A stretch of 13,392 bases of DNA from a methanogenic archaeon (GCA_902787415.1 CADAGG010000012.1:1-13392); one strand, 5' to 3'. Counted from the first letter of the stretch, positions 1 through 8,014 are shown. The notes: generated from the letters alone by a model not told the origin. Numbers and translations: made by a program.

Positions 1-410
1 CCTTCCTTGAAGCAGCAGAACAGGATCCCGCCGTCCTTCAGAGCATGTCTGACAAGCTTCAGTACGTCCGGAAGCTCCGCGGACGGGACGTGGAGCAGGG
101 ACGCGCAGGCCCATACCCCGTCGAACTCCTCCTCATAGTCGAGTTCCGAGAACGTCAGACACCTGACGGGCAGGCCGGTGTACCTCTCCGCCTCCCTGCA
201 CATGTTCTTCGAACCGTCCACGGGTACGGCCTCGAACCCCAGCCTTGAGAAGGCGAAGGAATCCCTGCCGGATCCGCATCCGAGATCGAGGATGCGCGCT
301 CCCCTCGGGAGCCTGGAGATGAACCTGCCGCGGTCGTCGAGAACGTCGTGGGTGAGGCTCTCGGCCGCGTATTCCTCCGCATTGGCCTCGTAGAACTCCA
401 GGGTGTCCAT
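1..410 (-). CDS. Class I SAM-dependent methyltransferase, 5' part (runs off window)
   Basis: The first 136 residues read cleanly from an ATG at 410 to the window edge without a stop, so the gene is cut at its 3' end. Motif I of class I methyltransferases is complete (LDLGCGSGRDS, residues 41-51). It is followed by an acidic motif II (VDGS, about 64-67) that would bind the SAM ribose, and a motif IV region (FDGVWACASLLHV, about 97-109). This supports a Rossmann-fold SAM methyltransferase; the substrate cannot be read from the sequence. The motif pattern resembles small methyltransferases that I recall as common in gut and soil bacteria, so transfer is possible but unproven. It is divergent from leuS, with 75 bases between the start codons. 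Other long frames on this strand here lack the motifs and are shadows. Confidence 0.85.
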   Translation of the reverse strand, partial: MDTLEFYEANAEEYAAESLTHDVLDDRGRFISRLPRGARILDLGCGSGRDSFAFSRLGFEAVPVDGSKNMCREAERYTGLPVRCLTFSELDYEEEFDGVWACASLLHVPSAELPDVLKLVRHALKDGGILFCCFKE

Positions 411-417
411 GCCTCAG

Positions 418-446
418 CCATGTGTTCACATGGTAAAAGACTTTTA
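418..446. promoter_or_regulatory. Divergent promoter region of methyltransferase and leuS with inverted repeat
   Basis: Positions 434-446 read TAAAAG-A-CTTTTA, an AT-rich inverted repeat in otherwise GC-rich DNA. It can act as an archaeal TATA-like element in both directions, placing start sites about 25 bases away: near 470 for leuS and near 420 for the methyltransferase. Directly next to it, 418-433 is CCATGTG-TT-CACATGG, a perfect 7-bp inverted repeat with a 2-base spacer. It lies around the predicted methyltransferase start site, where a repressor could sit. leuS has a good ribosome binding site, AAGGTGA at 475-481, four bases before its ATG. The promoter role is inferred from base composition and spacing. 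Confidence 0.5.
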
Positions 447-485
447 TCAGGTGCGCGTACCCGCGCGTAGTAATAAGGTGACCTG

Positions 486-3386
486 ATGGCACGCGACTAC
501 GCAGAGATGGAAGCTAAATGGCAGAAAGCCTGGACCGACGCTAAGCTGAACGAGTCCGAGAGGAAGGACGGCAAACCCAAATTCATGATCATTTTCGCCT
601 ACCCCGGAATCACCGGGTACCTCCACGTCGGACACCTCAGGGGATACACCTACGCCGACGCCCTGGGAAGGTATAAGAGGACCACCGGCTACAACGTCCT
701 CTTCCCCGTGGGAACCCACGGAACCGGAAACGGGTGCATCAGCCTCGCCAACAAGATCAAGAAGCACGACGAGAAGACCGTGGACTACCTGGTCAGGAAC
801 GGATGCGACCCCGCCCTCGTCGACAAGCTTACCGAGCCCATGGATGTCGTCAACTTCTTCAACGGCGTCTACCAGAACGACTACTGGAGGAGGTTCGGTT
901 TCCTCGCCGACTGGAGGAGGTTCACCTGCACCCTCTACCCCGACTACGGAAAGTTCATCGAGTGGCAGTTCACCAAGCTCAAGGAGAAGGGACTCCTCAT
1001 CCAGAAGCCTTATTACGCCCCCTTCTGCCCCGAGCACGGACCCGTCGCCGTCGATCCCTCCGAGACCGACATCTCCAAGGGAGGCCTCGCCGAGACCCAG
1101 GAGTACACCCTGCTGAAGTTCTGGTGCGAGGAGAAGAAGTTCTTCCTCGTGGCCGCCACACTCAGGCCCGAGACCGTCTACGGACAGGTCTGCTTCTGGG
1201 CCCGCCCCGACATGGAGTACAGCATCGTCCAGAAGGACGGAGAGAAGTGGGTGGTCAGCCCCCAGTGCGCCGAGAAGCTCCAGCTGCAGTTCGACGGTGT
1301 CGAGACCGTCGGATCCATCCCCGGGAAGGAACTGATCGGACTCATGTGCAGGGCCCCCATGCTCCACAAGGAGATCCCCGTCTTCCCGGCAGACTTCGTC
1401 GACCCCGCCATCGGAACCGGACTGGTCACCTCCGTCCCCTCCGACGCGCCAGCCGACTGGGACGCCCTCGAGAGGGCCAAAGCAAACCCCGAGCTCACCT
1501 CCGTCTACGGCATCCCCAAGGACGTCGTCGACGCCGTCGAGCCCGTTTCCATCATCTCCATCAAGGGATACGGCGACTTCCCCGCCAAGGACATCATCGC
1601 CAAGATGAAGATCCCCGACATCAAGGACCCCGAGAAGTTCAAGGAGGCCATGGAGGAGGCCAAGAAGACCATCTACAAGGACGGCTACCACATGGGCCGC
1701 ATGAAGGACGTCTGCGGCGAGTTCGCCGGACTCCGCGTCGAGGAGGCCAAGGACAGGATGAAGCAGGCCATGATCGACGCCGGCGAGGCAGAGCTCTTCA
1801 GGGACCTCACCCTCGAGGTCATCTGCAGGTGCGGACGCCAGGTCCACATCAGGAGGATCGACGACCAGTGGTTCATCAACTACGCCGACCCCGCCCTCAC
1901 CGACCTCGCGAAGCAGCACGCCAGGAAGATGAACATCTACCCCGCGGACTACTACGAGAACGTGCAGGGGGTCCTCGACTGGTACAGGGAGAGGGCCTGC
2001 GTCAGGCTCGGCAACTGGCTCGGTACCAAGTTCCCCTTCGATCCCAAGTGGACCATCGAGGCCATCTCCGACTCCACCCTGTATCCGATCTTCTACCTCA
2101 TCTCCCTGTACAGCAACAGCGGAAAGATCAGGACGGAGCAGATGACCCCCGCCTTCTTCGACTACGTCATGCTCGGAGAGGGAAGCGCCAAGGCCGTGTC
2201 CGACGCTACCGGCATACCCGCCGACCTCGTCGAGGACATCAGGAAGGACGTGCTCTACTGGTACCCCCTGGACATCAACCTCGGCGGTAAGGAGCACATG
2301 ACCGTCCACTTCCCCGTGTTCCTGCTCAACCACGCGGCCATCCTCCCCGAGGAGATGAACCCCCAGGGAATCGTCGTCAACTGGTACGTCACCGGCAAGA
2401 ACAAGGACAAGATCTCCAAGTCCAAGGGAGGAGCGCAGCCCATCCCCGGCGCCGTCGCCAAGTACGGCGCGGACGCCATGAGGCTGTATTACGCGCACAT
2501 CGCATCCATGTTCGTGGACGTCGAGTGGGACGAGGACGTGGTGTTCACATACAAGCAGAAGCTCGAGAAGATCATGTCCACCGTCGAGGACCTCATCGCC
2601 TCCGAACAGGATGTGCCAGCAGGTCCCATCGACCAGTGGCTCCTCTCCAGGTTCAACACCCATCTCAACGAGATCAGGGCCGCCATGGACAAGTACGACC
2701 TGAGGCAGATGTGCACCGTCGTCTACTTCGACATGGCCAACGACCTCCGCTGGTACGAGAGGCGCGGCGGAAAGAACAGGGCCACCCTGATGAAGGCCCT
2801 CCGCATCTGGATCAACGCCATGATGCCCGTCACCCCCCACATCGCGGAGGAACTCTGGCAGGAGGCCGGATTCGAGGGACTCGTCTCCGAGGCCCAGCTC
2901 CCCGAGGCGGAGGCCGTCTCCGCCGCCGCCGAGTACGGCGAGGAGTTCGTCCAGGACGTCATCTCCGATGTCAACGAGATCAGGAAGCTCGCCAAGGGTG
3001 ACATCACCAAGGCCGTCATCTACACCTCTCCCGTCTGGAAGGTCAATATCATGAAGGACGCCATCGCCATGGCCGAGGCCGGCGAGCTGTCCGTCCCCAA
3101 CCTCACCAAGAAGTGCATGGCCGACGAGGAGCTGAAGAAGAACGGAAAGGCAGTATCGGACTTCGCCAAGAAGACAGCCGTGGACCTCCAGAGGGGTAAC
3201 CTCGAGGCCAAGAAGGCCCAGGCGGAGTTCGACGAGAAGGCCTTCCTGCAGTCCGCCAGGGACTTCATCGCCGCCGAGGTCGGGCTCGAGGTCCAGATCT
3301 TCGGCGCCGACGACGAGGACAAATACGACCCCGCAGGCAAGTCCAAGGTCGCCGCACCCGGCAGGACCGCCATCTACCTGGAGTGA
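486..3386 (+). CDS. leuS: Leucyl-tRNA synthetase, archaeal type (LeuRS)
   Basis: A 966-residue class I aminoacyl-tRNA synthetase that charges tRNA-Leu, at the usual length of the archaeal form. The ATP-binding HIGH motif appears as HVGH (residues 47-50) and the KMSKS loop as KISKS (642-646). Between them lies a CP1 editing insertion with the threonine-rich TLRPETVYG stretch and the later GTGLVTSVPSD segment, which carries the conserved aspartate that hydrolyses mischarged tRNA. The C-terminal part (about 780-966) matches the archaeal extension that contacts the long variable arm, ending in PGRTAIYLE, so the gene is complete. The ATG at 486 is preceded by AAGGTGA at a 4-base spacing. Codon use is strongly C/G-ending, as expected for a highly expressed gene. 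Its TGA stop overlaps the GTG start of the next gene. Confidence 0.97.
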   Translation: MARDYAEMEAKWQKAWTDAKLNESERKDGKPKFMIIFAYPGITGYLHVGHLRGYTYADALGRYKRTTGYNVLFPVGTHGTGNGCISLANKIKKHDEKTVDYLVRNGCDPALVDKLTEPMDVVNFFNGVYQNDYWRRFGFLADWRRFTCTLYPDYGKFIEWQFTKLKEKGLLIQKPYYAPFCPEHGPVAVDPSETDISKGGLAETQEYTLLKFWCEEKKFFLVAATLRPETVYGQVCFWARPDMEYSIVQKDGEKWVVSPQCAEKLQLQFDGVETVGSIPGKELIGLMCRAPMLHKEIPVFPADFVDPAIGTGLVTSVPSDAPADWDALERAKANPELTSVYGIPKDVVDAVEPVSIISIKGYGDFPAKDIIAKMKIPDIKDPEKFKEAMEEAKKTIYKDGYHMGRMKDVCGEFAGLRVEEAKDRMKQAMIDAGEAELFRDLTLEVICRCGRQVHIRRIDDQWFINYADPALTDLAKQHARKMNIYPADYYENVQGVLDWYRERACVRLGNWLGTKFPFDPKWTIEAISDSTLYPIFYLISLYSNSGKIRTEQMTPAFFDYVMLGEGSAKAVSDATGIPADLVEDIRKDVLYWYPLDINLGGKEHMTVHFPVFLLNHAAILPEEMNPQGIVVNWYVTGKNKDKISKSKGGAQPIPGAVAKYGADAMRLYYAHIASMFVDVEWDEDVVFTYKQKLEKIMSTVEDLIASEQDVPAGPIDQWLLSRFNTHLNEIRAAMDKYDLRQMCTVVYFDMANDLRWYERRGGKNRATLMKALRIWINAMMPVTPHIAEELWQEAGFEGLVSEAQLPEAEAVSAAAEYGEEFVQDVISDVNEIRKLAKGDITKAVIYTSPVWKVNIMKDAIAMAEAGELSVPNLTKKCMADEELKKNGKAVSDFAKKTAVDLQRGNLEAKKAQAEFDEKAFLQSARDFIAAEVGLEVQIFGADDEDKYDPAGKSKVAAPGRTAIYLE

Positions 3387-4303
3387 CCAACCTGTCCGCT
3401 TTCAGGCTGAGGGCATCGGTAAGGGGTCTCAATCCCCCCGCATCGCGCGTGCTCGCGGTGCCCTCGGGCATCTCCTTCCTCGACCTGCACATGCTGCTGC
3501 AGGCAGTGGCAGGATGGGGTTCCCGCAACTCCCACCGCTTCGTCGCTGGGGACAAGAGGATCGGCCCCGCAGACTTCGGCGTCTCCGAGGAGGCCGATGA
3601 GACCGTGGAGGACTATTCCGGTTCCAGGATCTCCTACGAATACGGTCCCTTCGTCACCGACATCATGTTCCTGAAGGGGAAGACCCAGGATACCGAAAGA
3701 CCGATCATCCTCGAGGCCAAGGGATACTTCCCTCCCGAGGAGTGCAAGGACATGGACGAGTATGCCGAGGTGCTCGCCATCAGGGAGGACGAATCAGACC
3801 CCTCCCACCTCAACATCTGCTCCTGGCTCCAGGAGGTCGAGGACAGCCAGGACACCGAGGCGCTCAACAAGGAGTTCGCCGAGACCTGGGAACCCATAGG
3901 CAAGATCGAGGGCCGCATCCCCTTCAATGTCGGAGCCACCATCGGCGCGCTTTTGATCACCGGCAGCGATGGATATTTCTACGACCGCGAGAAGAAGCGC
4001 ATCACGGAGGAATCCGACGGTTCATCCCGCTACCTGCCCATCGAACCCATGGAGGAGAAGTTCGTCCAGACCCTGGCCGGCCTCTACGCCGATATGGTCG
4101 GAGTGAAATCCGACAATCTGCTCGAGACCCTGCTGGAGGATGAGTACCGCCAGGGCTGGGAGGAGTATGCGGAGAACTTCCTCGACGAGGTCACCGACCG
4201 CTGGGCGGACCGCTACGGTTTCATCGTAGAGGCATATGCCGACAGCGATCTGGCACATATGATGGACGCCTTCGACGGCAGTCCCGATAAGTCCGGGGAA
4301 TGA
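3383..4303 (+). CDS. pRiA4b ORF-3-like protein with uncharacterised C-terminal region
   Basis: A 306-residue protein starting at a GTG that overlaps the leuS stop (GTGA), which suggests translational coupling. The N-terminal part (about 5-170) matches the pRiA4b ORF-3-like family: LRASVRGLNPP near the start, VPSGISFLDLHMLLQAVAGW (26-45), a histidine/phenylalanine HRF segment, IGPADFG, then GYFPPEECKD (114-123), equivalent to the family's PPEDCGG motif. The usual arginine-rich WRR after the PP is reduced to a single Arg (ASRV), and YDYDFGD is changed to YEYGPF, so this is a divergent member. The family has no established biochemical function. Residues about 175-306 are acidic and I do not recognise them; no membrane segment is visible. 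It ends 3 bases before the convergent reductase gene, leaving no room for its own terminator. Confidence 0.75.
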   Translation: MTNLSAFRLRASVRGLNPPASRVLAVPSGISFLDLHMLLQAVAGWGSRNSHRFVAGDKRIGPADFGVSEEADETVEDYSGSRISYEYGPFVTDIMFLKGKTQDTERPIILEAKGYFPPEECKDMDEYAEVLAIREDESDPSHLNICSWLQEVEDSQDTEALNKEFAETWEPIGKIEGRIPFNVGATIGALLITGSDGYFYDREKKRITEESDGSSRYLPIEPMEEKFVQTLAGLYADMVGVKSDNLLETLLEDEYRQGWEEYAENFLDEVTDRWADRYGFIVEAYADSDLAHMMDAFDGSPDKSGE

Positions 4304-4306
4304 AGC

Positions 4307-5473
4307 TCAGGCCTCTTTTCCGAAGAACGCCTCGAGCATACCGTCCATCTTGGATCCGAAGGCTTTGAGGATCTCCGATATCCTGATCTGCTGAGGGCAT
4401 ACCTTCTCGCAGGACTTGCATCCGATGCATGCCGAAGGTCTCTTCTCGGGAGGGAGGGCCTTGATGGCGAAGGGTGCGATGAATCCGCCGCCGGTGAGGG
4501 CATCCTCGTTGTATTTCTCCAGGAGGACGGGGATGTTCAGCTCCTTGGGGCAGTGGGAGAGGCAGTACTTGCAGGCGGTGCAGGGAGCTACCTTTCCGTT
4601 GATGAGTCCCTTCGCGATGTCCAGCAGGGCATCGGTCTCCTCTTTGCTGAGAGGTTCGTCCTTCTCGAAGATACTCAGTTTCTCCCTCATCTGCTCCATC
4701 TCGGTCATGCCGGACAGGATGACGGTGACGCCGGGGAGGGACTGCAGGAACCTGAAAGCGAGCTCCACGGGTTCGATTCCGGGCCTGGTCTTCCTCATCC
4801 TTTCGAGGTCCGCGGGAGCCATCTTTGCGAGCATTCCGCCGCGGAGAGGCTCCATGACCCAGACGGGGATCCTGTACGAATTGAGGAGGTCCAGTTTGCC
4901 CTTGGCGCCCTGGAAGTTGTAATCCAGGTAGTTCATCTGGATCATACCGAACTCCATGAACTCCCCGTACTTCTCCAGGAAACGCTTCATGACCTCGAGA
5001 GAGCCGTGGCAGGAGAATCCCAAATGCTTGATCTTCCCTTCGGCCTTCATCCTGCGGAAGAACGATACGGTGTGGTACTTCTCCTCGTCCATGTACCTGT
5101 CGATGTTGAGTTCGCAGACGTTGTGCAGGAAGTAGAAGTCGAAGTAGTCCACCTTGCATTTCTCCAGCTGTTTCGCGAAGATCTCCTCGTGCTTGCCGAA
5201 GTTGCTGAGGTCGTATCCGGGGAACTTGGTGGAGAGCCGGTAGCTGTCGCGCGGGTATCTGGAGAGGGCCTCGCCCATGACGGTCTCGGAGGTCCCCATG
5301 TGGTATCCCCAGGCGGTGTCGAAGTAGTTGATGCCCGATCTGTATGCCTCGTCCACCAGGGCCTCGGCCTTGGGTACGTCCACCTTTCCGTCGTTTCCGT
5401 CGATGACCGGCAGGCGCATGGCACCGAAACCCATCATCGAAAGCCTGTCTCCCTTATAGTCTCTGTAGATCAT
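4307..5473 (-). CDS. Aldo/keto reductase with C-terminal 2x[4Fe-4S] ferredoxin domain
   Basis: 388 residues. Residues 1-270 form an aldo/keto reductase TIM barrel with the catalytic tetrad visible: Asp52 and Tyr57 in FDTAWGYH, Lys83 in STKFPG and His117 in FYFLHN. The C-terminal region carries two clostridial-ferredoxin-like motifs, CTACKYCLSHCP (Cys 298, 301, 304, 308) and CIGCKSCEKVCP (Cys 349, 352, 355, 359), predicting two [4Fe-4S] clusters. This matches the family annotated as Fe-S aldo/keto reductase or putative oxidoreductase. The substrate is unknown, and the clusters suggest electron exchange with ferredoxin in an anaerobe rather than simple NADPH use (inference). The ATG at 5473 is preceded by AGAGGGATC, which resembles the archaeal Shine-Dalgarno. 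It starts 10 bases after the ubiX stop and is probably the last gene of the fttA-ubiX operon. Confidence 0.92.
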   Translation of the reverse strand: MIYRDYKGDRLSMMGFGAMRLPVIDGNDGKVDVPKAEALVDEAYRSGINYFDTAWGYHMGTSETVMGEALSRYPRDSYRLSTKFPGYDLSNFGKHEEIFAKQLEKCKVDYFDFYFLHNVCELNIDRYMDEEKYHTVSFFRRMKAEGKIKHLGFSCHGSLEVMKRFLEKYGEFMEFGMIQMNYLDYNFQGAKGKLDLLNSYRIPVWVMEPLRGGMLAKMAPADLERMRKTRPGIEPVELAFRFLQSLPGVTVILSGMTEMEQMREKLSIFEKDEPLSKEETDALLDIAKGLINGKVAPCTACKYCLSHCPKELNIPVLLEKYNEDALTGGGFIAPFAIKALPPEKRPSACIGCKSCEKVCPQQIRISEILKAFGSKMDGMLEAFFGKEA

Positions 5474-5483
5474 GCGATCCCTC

Positions 5484-6029
5484 TTACTCTCCCCAGGGTT
5501 TGAAAAGGTGCTGTTTTATGCCTGCCTGAGACAGGCAGCGCCCTACTATGAAATCGACCATCTCGCCGACGGTCTGCGGTTTGGGATAGAATCCGGGATT
5601 GGCATCCATGATGACCACTCCCAGCCTCGCGAGCTTGAGTTCGTTCTCCAGCATGATGGCGCTCTTGGGGGTCTCCCTGGTGACCAGGACGATCTTCCTG
5701 CCCTCCTTCAGCGCGCACATGAAGGTGCGGGAGATGAGGGTGTCGCCGAGCCCGCAGGCGAACTTGGCCACCGAGGACTCGGTGCAGGGGACCACGAAGA
5801 GGACGTCGTAATCGAAGGACCCGGACGCGATGGGCGCGAAGAAATCGGAGTCGTCGAAGACCCTGTCGGCCATGGCCTCCACCTGCTCCACGGAGTACTG
5901 CGTCTCCTCGGGGATGATGGCCTTGGCGGTGTCGGACATGACCAGCAGCTTCTCCCCGGGGAGCTCCTGGAGGAGCCTGATGCCGTAGATGGCGCCGGAG
6001 GCCCCGGTCATGGCGACTACCGTCCTCAT
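5484..6029 (-). CDS. ubiX: Flavin prenyltransferase, UbiX/Pad1 family
   Basis: 181 residues, the normal length for UbiX, which joins a dimethylallyl group to reduced FMN to make the prenylated FMN cofactor of UbiD-type decarboxylases. Visible motifs are the N-terminal FMN-binding GASGAIYG (9-16), ASGSF (68-72), PCTESSVA (81-88), the RETP motif (118-121), NPGFYPKPQTV (144-154) and a C-terminal IVGR (161-164). Archaea using the modified mevalonate route need prenyl-FMN for anhydromevalonate phosphate decarboxylase, a UbiD homologue, so membrane isoprenoid synthesis is the likely consumer; no UbiD gene is in the window. It begins 4 bases after the fttA stop, with a GTGAT sequence overlapping that stop as possible ribosome binding site, and is followed by the reductase 10 bases later. 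Confidence 0.94.
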   Translation of the reverse strand: MRTVVAMTGASGAIYGIRLLQELPGEKLLVMSDTAKAIIPEETQYSVEQVEAMADRVFDDSDFFAPIASGSFDYDVLFVVPCTESSVAKFACGLGDTLISRTFMCALKEGRKIVLVTRETPKSAIMLENELKLARLGVVIMDANPGFYPKPQTVGEMVDFIVGRCLSQAGIKQHLFKPWGE

Positions 6030-6033
6030 GGTA

Positions 6034-7938
6034 TCACTTCAGCCTGACGGTCTCCAGGTTCTGGGGAGCCACGGTCTGGATGTTGAACTTCTTGTAGATG
6101 GACGAGGCGAGGTCGGAGCACTTCCTGTCCTCACCGTGTCCGATGATGATCTTGTCGGGCTTGGGTTCCATGGTGCCGACGAACTTCATCATCTGCTTCC
6201 TGTCGGAGTGACCGGAGAATCCGTCGACGGTCTCGCGGTTCATCTTGATCTGGATGTTGATGGGCTTGCCCTTGTAAGGCAGGGTGATGTCGCTCCTTCC
6301 CCTCTGGATGGTCCTTCCGAGGGAGTTCTCGGACTGGTATCCGACGAAGAGCAGCCAGTTCTTGGGGTCGTCCGCCCATTCCCTGAAGTACTCGAGGACG
6401 GGTCCTCCGGACATCATACCTCCGGTGGCCAGCACGATGCAGGGCTCGGGGCTGTGGCAGATCCTCTCCCTCATCTCGCCGTTCTCGACGCGGTGGAACA
6501 TGGGGTTGAGGAAGGGGTTGTTGCCCTTCTGGAAGATCTCGGTCCTGAGGGAGCTGTTGAGATACTCGGGATATGCGGTGTGGATGGCGGTGGCCTCCCA
6601 GATCATACCGTCGAGGTAGACGGGCATCTCGGGGATGGCCTCGGTCCTGACGAGCTCCTCGATGACGAGCATGACCTCCTGGGAACGTCCGACGGCGAAT
6701 ACGGGGATGAGCACCTTTCCTCCGTGGGCGGTTGCTTCCTTGATCAAATCTCCGAGCTGCTCGGAGGCGTCCTTCCTGGAGGGCTGCATGTCGTTGTGGC
6801 CTCCGTAGGTGGACTCGATGACGAGGGTCTCGCACCTGGGGAACTTGTTGACCGCGGGGTTGAAGAGCCAGGTCTTCTCGAACTTGGTATCTCCGGTGAA
6901 GGCGATGTTGTGGAGTCCGTCGCCGATGTGGAAGTGGGCGATGGCGGATCCCAGGATGTGTCCCGCGTTGTGGAAGGTGAGCCTCACGTCGGGGGTGATG
7001 TCGGTGGTCTCGTTGTACTTGAGGGGGATGGTGTGGAGGATCTCGTTCTTCACGTCCTTCTCGGTGTACAGGTTCTTCTTGGCCTCGCCGAAGGCCAGTT
7101 TGATGTTGTCGAGCTGCAGCAGGGCCATCAGGTCCCTGGTGGGTGCGGTGCAGTAGACGGGTCCCTTGTATCCGTATTTGAAAAGAGCGGGAAGGGTACC
7201 GCAGTGGTCGAGGTGGGCGTGGGTGATGACCACGGCGTCGATGGAATCCAGGGGCTGCACCTCGGGGATGGCGAAATAGGGGGTCGCCTCGGATCCGGGG
7301 TCCAGACCGCAGTCGATGAGGATCCTGCTGTTCCTGGTGGTGAGGAGGGAAGCCGACCTCCCGACCTGCCTGAAACCGCCCATGGTGGTGACCCTGATCC
7401 ACTGCTCTCCCTCGACGATGGGGCGCACCAGGTTCCTGGCGACCTCCTTGAGCATCTTGCTCCTGTCGTCGGCCTCGTGCCTCAGGTATCCCCTGACGTC
7501 CGAGATGGTCTTGGAGGGGATGGGAGGGGAACGGATGACCTTCACGTTCCATCCGCTCTCCTTCTTGAGGGCGGCCAGAAGGGATCCCTCGTTGCCGACG
7601 ACCTCGTTGGGGTTGATCGCTTCTACGATAGCTTCGCCGGTGTTGGCATCGAAGTTGATGTCGGTCATGCCGGCGGACTCGGGAATCTGCGAGCGGATCT
7701 TCTTCTCGACGGAGTCGGTGTCCTCGAGCATGCTGGGGTCGGGCCTGATGTCGACCCTCCTGCGGAGCGTCTGCGCGAGGGTGCGGGGGAGGCTGACCTC
7801 GGAGGAGAACTCGTCGTAGTTCTTGACGTAGATGACGACGAGGGAGGCCTCGAACTCGATCTTGGCGATGTCCATGGTGCTGGGAACGAGCCCCATGACC
7901 TGGGTCCTCAGGCTGTCGAATAGTCTGTCTGGATTCAT
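6034..7938 (-). CDS. fttA: Transcription termination ribonuclease FttA/aCPSF1 (KH, metallo-beta-lactamase, beta-CASP)
   Basis: 634 residues with the full archaeal CPSF1 layout: about 180 N-terminal residues with KH-type RNA-binding domains, then a metallo-beta-lactamase fold interrupted by a beta-CASP domain. Zinc-site and catalytic motifs are intact: HAHLDH (240-245), His327 in NAGHILGS, Asp350 in FTGDTKF, motif A Glu375 in ESTYGG, motif B His577 in GFSGHSD and motif C His601 in IIIGHGE. Family knowledge: this endo/5'-3' exonuclease cleaves nascent transcripts at U-rich sites and drives transcription termination in archaea. It acts in the cytoplasm with RNA polymerase and Spt4/5. No Shine-Dalgarno precedes the ATG at 7938 (GCCGATAAAATG), so its mRNA may be leaderless or coupled to psmB read-through. 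It heads the ubiX-reductase run. Confidence 0.96.
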   Translation of the reverse strand: MNPDRLFDSLRTQVMGLVPSTMDIAKIEFEASLVVIYVKNYDEFSSEVSLPRTLAQTLRRRVDIRPDPSMLEDTDSVEKKIRSQIPESAGMTDINFDANTGEAIVEAINPNEVVGNEGSLLAALKKESGWNVKVIRSPPIPSKTISDVRGYLRHEADDRSKMLKEVARNLVRPIVEGEQWIRVTTMGGFRQVGRSASLLTTRNSRILIDCGLDPGSEATPYFAIPEVQPLDSIDAVVITHAHLDHCGTLPALFKYGYKGPVYCTAPTRDLMALLQLDNIKLAFGEAKKNLYTEKDVKNEILHTIPLKYNETTDITPDVRLTFHNAGHILGSAIAHFHIGDGLHNIAFTGDTKFEKTWLFNPAVNKFPRCETLVIESTYGGHNDMQPSRKDASEQLGDLIKEATAHGGKVLIPVFAVGRSQEVMLVIEELVRTEAIPEMPVYLDGMIWEATAIHTAYPEYLNSSLRTEIFQKGNNPFLNPMFHRVENGEMRERICHSPEPCIVLATGGMMSGGPVLEYFREWADDPKNWLLFVGYQSENSLGRTIQRGRSDITLPYKGKPINIQIKMNRETVDGFSGHSDRKQMMKFVGTMEPKPDKIIIGHGEDRKCSDLASSIYKKFNIQTVAPQNLETVRLK

Positions 7939-7971
7939 TTTATCGGCTTCTGGTAGTGTTTTGAGAAAGAT

Positions 7972-7988
7972 GGGGGCTCGGGGCCCCC
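7972..7988 (-). terminator. GC hairpin with pyrimidine tract after psmB
   Basis: On the minus strand, 27 bases after the psmB stop, arms GGGGGC and GCCCCC (7988-7983 and 7977-7972) enclose a 5-base loop and are followed by ATCTTTCTC. This fits a terminator or a mRNA 3'-end structure separating psmB from fttA. A similar element follows nrdJ. In archaea the U-rich tract matters more than the hairpin, so termination may be partial. Confidence 0.5.
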
Positions 7989-8014
7989 TATGGGAAGGGG
8001 TTTGAGTGACTGTT

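Noticed and set aside
447..2840. 797-codon open frame on the minus strand opposite leuS
   Set aside because: It is in exact register with leuS codons, so it only reflects the absence of TTA, CTA and TCA codons in a strongly biased gene. The product is a low-complexity Val/Leu/Gly/Asp sequence with no motif.
4772..4790. tRNA T-arm-like sequence GGGTTCGATTCCGGG
   Set aside because: It lies inside the conserved aldo/keto reductase coding region, and no acceptor stem or anticodon arm is found around it.
5989..7923. 644-codon open frame opposite fttA
   Set aside because: Same in-register antisense artefact of codon bias; it also runs through the ubiX start. fttA has all family motifs on the other strand.
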